This document shows, one piece after another, positions 16,121 to 24,476 of a stretch of DNA of 64,000 bases; positions within the stretch are counted from its first letter, which is position 1, and every line of letters begins with the position of its first letter. The position numbers and the translations under genes are program-made. The notes under the pieces are model-generated. The model saw only the letters and a program-made list of their open reading frames with translations. It was not told the origin of the DNA and did no database searches. The DNA lies in assembly GCF_002165575.1 (NCBI RefSeq), contig NZ_MXQF01000016.1, positions 1 through 64,000 on the forward strand, in the 5' to 3' direction. The stretch is from Pseudoalteromonas sp. A601 (GTDB lineage Bacteria > Pseudomonadota > Gammaproteobacteria > Enterobacterales > Alteromonadaceae).

Positions 16121-16873
16121 CTATTTTCTATGTTTTATGTAACCTTTCACAGCATAAACAGAAAATACCGCTAGTGACTTAATAGGACTTAAGCCAACTA
16201 CCTCTCTATAAAATTGCCATTGATATGACAATATTTTCACTTTATTCGCACTCATTCCATTACCTACCCTATATTTTGCCAAAACTTTAGGTAAACAATA
16301 TGCCTTAGGTATATCCTTAAGAATATCTAACCACAACCCCATATCTTGGCGCTTTCTTATCAACGGCATATATCGCTTACCTAAGAGCTGTGTATCGTAT
16401 ATAGCAGTTAAGCATCCTATTACATTGCTGTACAATAACTTTTTATAATCAATGTGCTTTGGCGCTGTTACTACTCCAAGCTCAGAACTTGAGTCAAAAC
16501 GACTATAATAAGTATAAGTAAAACCATAATTATTGGTTAACATAAACTCTATTTGCTCAGATAGCTTGTTAGCTGTCCACAGATCATCTGAGTCTAAAAA
16601 AGATATAAAGCGCCCTTTAGCTTTGCTTATGGCAAGGTTGCGACTGGCACCCGCACCTTGATTTGTTTCATTTTGAAAACACGTTATATTTTCGTACTTG
16701 GCTGCAAAATCCTTAAGCATTTGCCAAGTCGTATCACTTGAGCAATCATCAACAATAATTAACTCCCAATTTTTATAGCTTTGCTCAATAACACTATGAA
16801 CACTACTTTCAATAGTTTGACTTGAGTTGTAGCTCGGCATCACAATAGATACGAGGGGTTCTTTTTTTTTCAT
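16121..16873 (-). CDS. glycosyltransferase family 2 (WaaV/LgtF-like)
   Basis: An inverting GT-A enzyme of about 250 residues in cluster 2. The N-terminus PLVSIVMPSYNSSQTI is followed by the acidic donor motif VDDCSSD (about 36-42) and the metal-binding FLDSDDLW (about 90), ending with a region typical of lipopolysaccharide glycosyltransferases (RQDMGLWLDIL, about 175). The frame opens with a TTG at 16885; I take the ATG at 16873. It is the last gene of cluster 2. Sugar specificity is not inferable. Confidence 0.87.
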   Translation of the reverse strand: MKKKEPLVSIVMPSYNSSQTIESSVHSVIEQSYKNWELIIVDDCSSDTTWQMLKDFAAKYENITCFQNETNQGAGASRNLAISKAKGRFISFLDSDDLWTANKLSEQIEFMLTNNYGFTYTYYSRFDSSSELGVVTAPKHIDYKKLLYSNVIGCLTAIYDTQLLGKRYMPLIRKRQDMGLWLDILKDIPKAYCLPKVLAKYRVGNGMSANKVKILSYQWQFYREVVGLSPIKSLAVFSVYAVKGYIKHRK

Positions 16874-16901
16874 AACTAATTTCAATTAAATGCTTTACAA
16901 G

Positions 16902-17888
16902 CTATTTAAGACCTCTACTTTTTATAAACAATAACAACCTAGTAAGCCCTAACTTATCGAAAAGAATAAAAATAGCGAGCTCGTATGGAATTAAGCTAAT
17001 ATTACTCAAAAGATATTTTGTAGAAGCTGGAAATTCAGAACTTATTATACTTTTTAATCTTTTATACCGCTTTCCTTGATTACCATAAATGCAAGATACA
17101 AAGTTCAACTTACTAAAAGAAAGGTTATTGAACAATCGATAACTTGGGAGTGCATCTATATCAACACATTGCGAAGTGATATCACGATTAAAATTATGAA
17201 TAGACTCGCCAGACAGTTTAGTTTGTAATTTCTTTGATGAATTACAAGCAGAAGACATACTGTTATCCCTTATGCGGTAGTAGTATGTTGCATCAGCCGC
17301 TAAGCCAGATTTAACACCTTCTAGGAAATGAAAATTTGTTAAGTAAAGCTCCCCCTTATCATACCTATACTCTCGTTTTATAAGCAGCTCACGTTTATAC
17401 ATCCTGCACCAAGTTGCATAAGGTATTGAAAGAAGAGAAAGCAAGTTCTCAGTCGAAAATACGAAATTTTCTTCATGCTTTTTAGATTTACTGTTTTTTA
17501 ATAGTCTGTCATTTTCATCGACCAACTCAACGTTACTAACAACAATATCGAGCTTTTCATTCACTGCAAATGTATAAAGTTCTTTGACAAAATCTGGAGA
17601 AATAAAGTCATCCGAATCTAAATTAATAACGAACTCACCTTCGGCTTTATCAAAAGCATCTTGCCGTGCTTTATATAGCCCTTCATTTATATCTTTTTTA
17701 ATGTATACAAAACGACTATCTTTTTTTAAATATTTTTGAATAATATCGTCTGATCCATCTGGGGAAGCATCATTTACGATTATAAACTCAATGTCTTCCA
17801 AGGTCTGCAAACATAAATTATTTAAGAATACCTCAAGATATTTCTCAACACCGTAGACAGGTATTAATAGACTCACTTTCTTTTTCAT
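16902..17888 (-). CDS. glycosyltransferase family 2
   Basis: A 328-residue GT-A glycosyltransferase. It has VSLLIPVYGVEKYLEVFL at the N-terminus, IIVNDASPDGSDD (about 36-48), NEGLYKARQDAF and the DxD-type NLDSDDFISPDFV (about 90-102). The roughly 130 C-terminal residues are less conserved and end with a hydrophobic patch that may bind the membrane. It lies in cluster 2 between the flippase gene and the last GT2 gene, and is AT-rich. The linkage made is unknown. Confidence 0.87.
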   Translation of the reverse strand: MKKKVSLLIPVYGVEKYLEVFLNNLCLQTLEDIEFIIVNDASPDGSDDIIQKYLKKDSRFVYIKKDINEGLYKARQDAFDKAEGEFVINLDSDDFISPDFVKELYTFAVNEKLDIVVSNVELVDENDRLLKNSKSKKHEENFVFSTENLLSLLSIPYATWCRMYKRELLIKREYRYDKGELYLTNFHFLEGVKSGLAADATYYYRIRDNSMSSACNSSKKLQTKLSGESIHNFNRDITSQCVDIDALPSYRLFNNLSFSKLNFVSCIYGNQGKRYKRLKSIISSEFPASTKYLLSNISLIPYELAIFILFDKLGLTRLLLFIKSRGLK

Positions 17889-17894
17889 ATAAAC

Positions 17895-19160
17895 CTACAG
17901 AACTTTAAGTGTATTTAGTTTTAATTTTATTAAAACATAAAAATAAGAGGAGATATTTACTATGATCACAGTACCGGTTGTCATTATTGCAGCGCCTAGT
18001 GGGCCATAACTAGGGATAAGGAAATAGCCTAGAATCAAGGAAATACTTAATGCGCATAATAAAATATTTTTTTGTATTTTTTCATGTCCTGTCATTGATA
18101 GTAATAAACCAATATTGCCTGTAATTACATTAACCAATTGACCTACGACTAAAATTATCAATACTAAATATTGGCTGGGGTATGATTCATCAATCATCAT
18201 TAGAATTTGTTTGCTAAATGCCATAATGAAAAATACAGCTGGAATACATAGAACCCACATCAATCGCGACGATTTGCTTATCAAGTGCTGTAAAGCGATT
18301 AAATCACCATTTTTATAAGTTATCGCTATTTGTGGAGCTAATACACGATTAACTGCAATGATAATAAAGGATAACATTGTTGTTAACTTAAGCGACACAG
18401 CCATTATGGATATATCTTTACCTGCCCACAGAATTCCTAGCAACAAAATACCTGCATGATTATTATACTGAACAACAGATTGGCTTACTAACATCGATTT
18501 ACATGTTGATTTAAACGAGCGATTATCAAAGTTTCCATTCTCGTCATTAAGGTCTTTATTTAGATAGTAAATGGCAATTAGTGATGCCAATAAGTTACCT
18601 AAAGCAAAAGCACACGCAGCCTCAAAGTAACTGCTGACAAATAAAGTTAGTGATGATAATAAAATTATGTTTTGCACAACACCTGTAGCTATCATCGCAA
18701 GAATAATTCTACCAGCCCCTTGAAGAGCCGACGATAATAACAATGTGATAGATGATAGAGGTAGTACAACTACCATAGAAAGTATGAATAACTTCTCATC
18801 AGATAGGTCTATCGCCCTATTAACAACAAATAAAATAAACGTAATTACAAATGAAAATACAACCGAAAGAAAACATGCATTTTTCACAACTGACTTTACT
18901 AATTTCCCTACACTCTTATTAATTGCTGTAAACTTTAAGATAGCTTCTGGCGCACCAAATGTTGATAGTGCAGTAAGCACTGAAGATAATGCTATTAAGA
19001 AAAAATAATCACTTGAGGTCTCCCCACCTAGGTTTTTCACTAAAAATATAGTAGTACTAAAACCTAAAAGAGAAGAAAAAACCTTAATAAGAAACACAAC
19101 AACAGTTTGACGATAAAAGGCGTCATGCATTACTTTATTGAGAAATCGCATGTGACTCAC
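17895..19160 (-). CDS. wzx: Wzx-type flippase of cluster 2
   Basis: A 421-residue MOP-family transporter with about 12 membrane spans. FLVKNLGGETSSDYFFLIALSS (about 40-60) corresponds to the conserved first loop of Wzx proteins, and the C-terminal half has the GNIGLLLSMTGHEKIQKN pattern also seen in the cluster 1 flippase. It should export the lipid-linked unit built by cluster 2. The GTG start at 19160 overlaps the pyruvyltransferase stop by 4 bp (GTGA); ATG at 19151 is an alternative. Confidence 0.87.
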   Translation of the reverse strand: MSHMRFLNKVMHDAFYRQTVVVFLIKVFSSLLGFSTTIFLVKNLGGETSSDYFFLIALSSVLTALSTFGAPEAILKFTAINKSVGKLVKSVVKNACFLSVVFSFVITFILFVVNRAIDLSDEKLFILSMVVVLPLSSITLLLSSALQGAGRIILAMIATGVVQNIILLSSLTLFVSSYFEAACAFALGNLLASLIAIYYLNKDLNDENGNFDNRSFKSTCKSMLVSQSVVQYNNHAGILLLGILWAGKDISIMAVSLKLTTMLSFIIIAVNRVLAPQIAITYKNGDLIALQHLISKSSRLMWVLCIPAVFFIMAFSKQILMMIDESYPSQYLVLIILVVGQLVNVITGNIGLLLSMTGHEKIQKNILLCALSISLILGYFLIPSYGPLGAAIMTTGTVIIVNISSYFYVLIKLKLNTLKVL

Positions 19161-19987
19161 TTTTCACTCGGAAACAAGCTCAATATTCGTTCAATCTTTT
19201 CGTCAGTAATTTCATTGAAGTAAAATGACTTTCCTAGATCATCAATTTCAATTTGTTCATTAATTAAAATTGGCTCTCTTTTAGTGTCACTTATACCTAA
19301 TGCGTAATCATCAAACTTAAATCTCCCACCTAAAAGCTTATCTGAAAAAACAATATGAGCATTCGGAATTGAATATGAGTCTGATGCAATTAAACCATGC
19401 AATGATGAAGATAGAACATTGTCACACGCTAATAGCTGATCTATAAATGGCTCTATATCTTGCTGAATATTGATGAGTAAGGTGTCAGCTCTGCTTGCCC
19501 ACGCCTTTACAATTGGGTTATTCTTATCTACATGATGAGGGATCAAACCATATTTATATTTTTTCTCAATGCGTGGGCTATAAAACTTCCTGATACAAAC
19601 TCCTGGGTCGCCATACTCTTTTCCCTTCCAATTTAATATATTTGCTGTAGAAGGGCCTCGTAACAATTTGATATCCAGTCTTTTATTACAATCACTCTCT
19701 GAAGAGATTAAACCACTCCCCCAAACAATACTATTATTTCTGGCTCTATGTAAAATAGATCCAATGCCTAGAATATGCTTTTTAAAAGAGTAGGGGTATA
19801 TAACTACTTTTTTACCGGACACTTTTTCAATTAGGTATTCATTTAAATCGTCGCCCCAATTAGGCACACCTTTGAAGTAGTTAACTAGTATACAATTATC
19901 TTTACCATACCTATTCAAATTATAATGATAATTAAAAATAGTTAAAATTTTAGATTTTGTAATTTTGTATAAAGATATTAATTTCAT
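19157..19987 (-). CDS. polysaccharide pyruvyl transferase family protein
   Basis: A 276-residue enzyme predicted to add a pyruvate ketal to a sugar of the cluster 2 polymer using phosphoenolpyruvate. The family hallmarks visible are NYFKGVPNWGDDLNEYL near residue 36, ILGIGSILHRA and WGSGLISSE (about 85-110), and SSSLHGLIASDSYSIPN (about 195), the conserved His-Gly catalytic region of ExoV/CsaB-like enzymes. Pyruvylation adds negative charge, parallel to the sulfation predicted for cluster 1. It lies 1 bp after the glycosyltransferase gene and is coupled to the flippase. Confidence 0.85.
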   Translation of the reverse strand: MKLISLYKITKSKILTIFNYHYNLNRYGKDNCILVNYFKGVPNWGDDLNEYLIEKVSGKKVVIYPYSFKKHILGIGSILHRARNNSIVWGSGLISSESDCNKRLDIKLLRGPSTANILNWKGKEYGDPGVCIRKFYSPRIEKKYKYGLIPHHVDKNNPIVKAWASRADTLLINIQQDIEPFIDQLLACDNVLSSSLHGLIASDSYSIPNAHIVFSDKLLGGRFKFDDYALGISDTKREPILINEQIEIDDLGKSFYFNEITDEKIERILSLFPSEK

Positions 19988-19988
19988 T

Positions 19989-21122
19989 TCAAACTATTTC
20001 ACTATATATATCAGCTAACTTTAAAAATTCAATTTCCCAGTTATTGCTCTTTACAAATAACTGTCCATTAATTCCCATTTTCTCTAACTCATCTTTATTT
20101 TCTGCAAGCCGTGCTACTGCCTCAGCAAGCAGTTTTGGCTCAGCAGGCTTAACAAACACACCTGACTTAGATGCTTCAAGCTTACCTTTCCAGCTGCTGA
20201 AGTCACTTGCAATATAAGGCTTTGAAAATGACATGTACTCAAAAAGCTTATTTGGATCAGTAGATGAGTGATCACCAACGTCATGTATATAAATTAAACC
20301 TATATCAGATTGTGCAACGTAAGCAAAAGCAAGCTCTTGGTTTAACCTACCTGTAAAATCAACATACTTCCAACCAGGCAAAGCCTTTAGTGTTTCCAAG
20401 TAATTACTACTTATCTCGCCAATTAAACAAAGCCTAACTTGCCTTTCCTTATTCACTAGTTCTAAAGAGTTTACAATATCAGTTATCCCCCTAGGCTCAT
20501 TGATCGTTCCCAAGTAAACAAGTCTAAAGCAATCATTTTTTAAACTCACTTCACTTTTCAACTCCTGAACTCTATCAATAAGAGATTGATTAAACCTGGG
20601 TGAGTTTCCGATTAAAACGGCTTTCTTACCTAACCTTTTCACTACTGAGTCCTGAGTACCTATAGCCCTATTTGTGACATTAGCCGTTAACCACTCAAGT
20701 GTTGAAACAACTTTACATGCTACGCTTCTCAGCCTTTTTGGTATCCACTCTCTAAATAAAAGTCTTTTCGAATAATCTTCATGAGTATCGTAAATTACTT
20801 TTTTTGAAAAAAGCCTCAATAAAAAAACAATAGGAATAGTATTTGGATTGTGTAAATGGTAAACATCTGCACCTGATTCGAGTGCCTGTATAAACACTTT
20901 ATAAATGCAAACAATCCTGCCAATTTTCCCTAGAGCTGCTATTTTTGAACGGTTTAGCTTTACACCATCGATAGTACATTGATCTAACTCATGAGGCATT
21001 TTAGCGATAAGGGTCACATCGTAGCCATGTGTAGCTAATGATACTGCTTGCTTTTTAAATACCCTTACGTCATCCCAAATGTGTATAGGCGCTACAATAC
21101 AAACCTTTTTCAATCCCATCAT
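19989..21122 (-). CDS. glycosyltransferase family 4
   Basis: A 377-residue GT-B enzyme of cluster 2. It begins KKVCIVAPIHIWDDVRVFKKQA, has YDTHEDYS (about 119) in the acceptor domain, VYLGTINEPRGI (about 215) at the start of the donor domain, and SSTDPNKLFEYMSFSKPYIASDF (about 295), the variant E motif common in capsule GT4 enzymes. Its ATG overlaps the stop of the polymerase gene (ATGA). Donor unknown. Confidence 0.87.
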   Translation of the reverse strand: MMGLKKVCIVAPIHIWDDVRVFKKQAVSLATHGYDVTLIAKMPHELDQCTIDGVKLNRSKIAALGKIGRIVCIYKVFIQALESGADVYHLHNPNTIPIVFLLRLFSKKVIYDTHEDYSKRLLFREWIPKRLRSVACKVVSTLEWLTANVTNRAIGTQDSVVKRLGKKAVLIGNSPRFNQSLIDRVQELKSEVSLKNDCFRLVYLGTINEPRGITDIVNSLELVNKERQVRLCLIGEISSNYLETLKALPGWKYVDFTGRLNQELAFAYVAQSDIGLIYIHDVGDHSSTDPNKLFEYMSFSKPYIASDFSSWKGKLEASKSGVFVKPAEPKLLAEAVARLAENKDELEKMGINGQLFVKSNNWEIEFLKLADIYSEIV

Positions 21123-22207
21123 AGACCTTTTAATATAGAGTTGTAATCGTACTCAGATGTTGCTAAAAACGTTACTTTTAAAAAATATGGTAAAAGTACG
21201 TAGCAAATTACTAAGATAGTTGAATAGACTTTATTTTTTTTAACATATTGCGCAATTAGATAGTAAATAGGAAAAATATAAAAAATCATAAAGTATTGAG
21301 CTACTCTACCAAAAAAACCAAAATACATATTTACAATAAATAACCAATAGGTCGCCGCTAAAATCATAAAAAAGCGCATTACCATGTCATAGCTATCATC
21401 ATATACGCCTAACTTTACTTCCTTTCTGTAAGTGTACATAGCAAGTAAAAAAAGCGGCATATAATATAATTTTGTTATTACAGAAACAAGGTTAGCACTT
21501 GCTGACAAGGCACTCTCAAAATATCCAGCATAACTACCAAACAACGTTGAAACAATAAGAGGTAGCAACTTAGGAACAACCAATGCAGAGACAATAAAAC
21601 TAAACAAAAATAAAAACAAAACCCTAAAAGGTGTTGGTTTGAGATATATAAAAATAAAAAACGGATACACCAGAATAAAAGATGCATGACATAATGACGC
21701 TAAAACGGTCAAAACCATGGCTACAAAATACTGCCTATTATAAAGTACGATAAACAAGCAAGGCAATATCGCTATCGCCATATACTGCCTTAAACCATTT
21801 AACTGATTTTGATAAATACCAGTTACTGTGAAGTACAAAAATACAAAAACCCAAACTTTATAACCGGCATTTTTTAGAAGAAAAATAAAGTACAACCAAA
21901 ACACAGAGTAAACAACAGACACCAGTATAAATATAGACTGCTCACCAAGCCTTAAGGCTGTTGACATCCTTAATATGTAATAAAATACATATTCCTTCTT
22001 ATTATAGTAATACTCTATATTGTAGCCATATTTATACATGTCTACATATGACATATAATCAGTACCTACATCAAATTGAAATGCAGGCATTTGAAAATAA
22101 AAGAAAACCACTGGCAAGAGGATCAAAAAGAAGGCAAGCTTTTCAAACCTTCTATCCATAAAATAAAGATATAACACGCTAATAAACGTGGTAAGTAGGT
22201 ACATCAC
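21119..22207 (-). CDS. wzy: EpsG-family polysaccharide polymerase (Wzy-like)
   Basis: A 362-residue membrane protein with about ten spans. The segment FDVGTDYMSYVDMYKYGYN (about 45-63) and the later LNGLRQYMAIAI (about 133) are the recognisable signatures of the EpsG family, whose members polymerise repeat units. It is therefore a more confident polymerase call than the one in cluster 1. It is followed by a coupled GT4 gene and preceded 53 bp upstream by the Wzz gene. Confidence 0.85.
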   Translation of the reverse strand: MMYLLTTFISVLYLYFMDRRFEKLAFFLILLPVVFFYFQMPAFQFDVGTDYMSYVDMYKYGYNIEYYYNKKEYVFYYILRMSTALRLGEQSIFILVSVVYSVFWLYFIFLLKNAGYKVWVFVFLYFTVTGIYQNQLNGLRQYMAIAILPCLFIVLYNRQYFVAMVLTVLASLCHASFILVYPFFIFIYLKPTPFRVLFLFLFSFIVSALVVPKLLPLIVSTLFGSYAGYFESALSASANLVSVITKLYYMPLFLLAMYTYRKEVKLGVYDDSYDMVMRFFMILAATYWLFIVNMYFGFFGRVAQYFMIFYIFPIYYLIAQYVKKNKVYSTILVICYVLLPYFLKVTFLATSEYDYNSILKGL

Positions 22208-22260
22208 TTCATTTACTGCATAAAGCTTTGGAATTTTGCTGACATTTTTTCCCTCTGTTT

Positions 22261-23238
22261 CTATAGCTGGGTTGCTTTATCTTGTTTTATTACAAAGCGA
22301 AGAAACACAACTAATAAGCCGATGATACCACCTAAAACAAAGCCCATTAACGCGATTAGTACTCTTTGAGGCTTGTACTTCATTTCAGGCACAACTGCAG
22401 GGTCAACGACTTTGAATACAAAATCCTTTTGTACCTCAGTTAACATTAAGCTTTTAGTTTGCTCTTTGATTAACTCATAAAATGTACCCTGCATTTCAGC
22501 CACAGACGTTTTATTTAATTGATTATTTAAGTATGCAAGGTTTTGTTGTGTTTCAAATTTCTTCCTTTCTCGCATTACCTCATTTATGTCATCAACGAGC
22601 CAGTTCACCCATGTTCGAGCTAAAAAAGGAGAATAATGTGTGACGGATATTGTAAATGAACCGTTTTCTTTGTCTTGCGTAATTGAAAAAACGTCATTAA
22701 TAAAAACTTCATAAGCTTCTTGCGCTGAAGGCTTTGCCTTTCTTAAGCCTTTTGGCTTTCTCAGCCATTGATCTTTTCTAGGGTCATAGACTTCTTCATC
22801 GTACTTCAATGTGTCACTAGCCATTTCCCAGCCATTTGCAGCCATTAATGGAACCAATATATTTCGGTTTGTTATAAAGTTAGATACAAACTTTCTTGAG
22901 TTTAATACCTGCACAGCTAGGGCTGTTTGACTTCCTTCTCCACCACCAATATCTACACCAGCTAGAGCGGCTAGTCCCCCTAATTGATTTGCCATTCCAC
23001 CTAAACCTGAGCCTGATTGTGACTCTGAGGGTGAAAGCAAAGCACTTGCTTTATATATATTTGGCGACGATAGTGCATATACAACAGCAGCACTAGTAAA
23101 AAGTACTACCGAAAAACATATTAACCATTTGCCTTCCCAGATAGCCTGAATTAATTCCAAAAATGTAATAGGCTTCTGCTCGTCCATTTTTAATGTGTTT
23201 CCTCTGTTATTAGTACTTTTAATAGATTCTAGTTTCAT
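22261..23238 (-). CDS. wzz: Wzz-type chain-length determinant
   Basis: A 325-residue polysaccharide co-polymerase without a kinase domain. The Wzz domain starts TFLELIQAIWEGKWLI, with a first membrane span at about 37-57 and the second near 295-315 (VLIALMGFVLGGIIGLLVV), preceded by the conserved Pro-rich VVDPAVVPEMKYKPQRV. A periplasmic helical hairpin lies between. An ATG at 23187 (MDEQKP) is an alternative start preceded by AGAGGA at a long distance. It would set the chain length of the cluster 2 polymer. Because no kinase is fused, phosphorylation control would have to come from cluster 1 Wzc or be absent. Confidence 0.88.
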   Translation of the reverse strand: MKLESIKSTNNRGNTLKMDEQKPITFLELIQAIWEGKWLICFSVVLFTSAAVVYALSSPNIYKASALLSPSESQSGSGLGGMANQLGGLAALAGVDIGGGEGSQTALAVQVLNSRKFVSNFITNRNILVPLMAANGWEMASDTLKYDEEVYDPRKDQWLRKPKGLRKAKPSAQEAYEVFINDVFSITQDKENGSFTISVTHYSPFLARTWVNWLVDDINEVMRERKKFETQQNLAYLNNQLNKTSVAEMQGTFYELIKEQTKSLMLTEVQKDFVFKVVDPAVVPEMKYKPQRVLIALMGFVLGGIIGLLVVFLRFVIKQDKATQL

Positions 23239-23369
23239 TTCATAAACAACAATTATTATCTAATTTAATAGTTACACACCGGCCTATTCACTTAGTGTAA
23301 GCCTTAAAAAAGATTACTTAAATCGTAATACATTTCTAATGTTAATGAGATAAATTATAAATACACAAG

Positions 23370-24362
23370 TTATCTACCCATACCAAATATCACAACTTTA
23401 ATTGTTTTAAAAATAATTTTAAAATCAACTAACGTACTATGATGTTTGATGTAATGTATGTCGTATTTGTGTTTCCAAACCGCATCTTCAATCGATGCTC
23501 CGTATGAGTAACTAACTTGTGCTAATCCGGTTACTCCGGGTTTAACAGCATGACGAAACCGATAATAGGGAATAACTTTCTCTAAATCTTCAATAAAGAC
23601 TTCTCGTTCAGGCCGAGGGCCTACCACTGACATTTCTCCTCGTAGAACATTTATTAATTGTGGTATTTCATCAATGCGGGTTTTTCGAATAAAGCTACCA
23701 ACTCGAGTGACCCTACTATCATTTTCTTTTGCCCACTTAGCACCATCTTCCTCGGCATCAATCCTCATTGACCTAAACTTAATAACTTTAAATTCTTCGT
23801 TATATTGCCCAACTCGTTTTTGTTTATAAATAACAGGGCCTTTGCTTTCTAAACGAATAAATAGTGCTGTTATTAAAGCTATTGGTAGAAATAATAAAAT
23901 TAAAATTATGGCAACACAAAGATCAATAGACCTTTTAGCTAACTGAGTTCTCTTTGTATTAAGTATAGAAAACGCTTTTTGGTGCAAAAAATAGCTACTT
24001 TGTAAAAGCGAAACCTCTGTGTATCCCATTCTTTCATCAAGGTAGCTTATTAAAGGTTCTACCCATGCGCCAAGCTCTGTTGCAGTTACAAGAAAATTTC
24101 TTTTCTCATTAGACAACTTTGAATTATCGAAATGAGTAATAATTTTTTGATCTAAATTTTTAAGCGTATAATCATTAAAAATAAAATTTACATCATAACC
24201 TTTAAACGCATCTTTTAAGTGTTTGACTTTATTCTCAGGGCAATAAACATAAACATTGGACGCCCGGTATGCATACTTTGGAGCCCTAACAGAGCGACCC
24301 TTTTTGAGCTGTTCAAATAATGAAGAACTCTCTTCTAATTTATTAGAAACAAACTGTAGCAT
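23370..24362 (-). CDS. WcaJ-type phosphoglycosyl transferase lacking the N-terminal membrane domain
   Basis: Initiating transferase of cluster 2 (330 residues). The C-terminal catalytic half has one membrane segment (about 150-172), then KFRSMRIDAEEDG, RKTRIDEIPQLINVL with the catalytic Asp-Glu, SVVGPRPERE and KPGVTGLAQVSY. Large family members (about 460 residues) carry four N-terminal spans plus a Rossmann-like domain. Here only a soluble domain of about 140 residues precedes the catalytic half, so it is an intermediate form. It lies alone between two gaps of about 130 and 115 bp in which I see no genes. Glucose-1-P or galactose-1-P transfer is typical of the family; the sugar is not determined. 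Confidence 0.88.
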   Translation of the reverse strand: MLQFVSNKLEESSSLFEQLKKGRSVRAPKYAYRASNVYVYCPENKVKHLKDAFKGYDVNFIFNDYTLKNLDQKIITHFDNSKLSNEKRNFLVTATELGAWVEPLISYLDERMGYTEVSLLQSSYFLHQKAFSILNTKRTQLAKRSIDLCVAIILILLFLPIALITALFIRLESKGPVIYKQKRVGQYNEEFKVIKFRSMRIDAEEDGAKWAKENDSRVTRVGSFIRKTRIDEIPQLINVLRGEMSVVGPRPEREVFIEDLEKVIPYYRFRHAVKPGVTGLAQVSYSYGASIEDAVWKHKYDIHYIKHHSTLVDFKIIFKTIKVVIFGMGR

Positions 24363-24476
24363 TTACTCTACAACCTCATAAATGAAAAATAGAATGCTAT
24401 AATTTCTAAGCATAATACTAGTTAAAAACAGCTAAAATAACGATAATTAGGTTGTTAAACTAACTGTTGTATCGTT

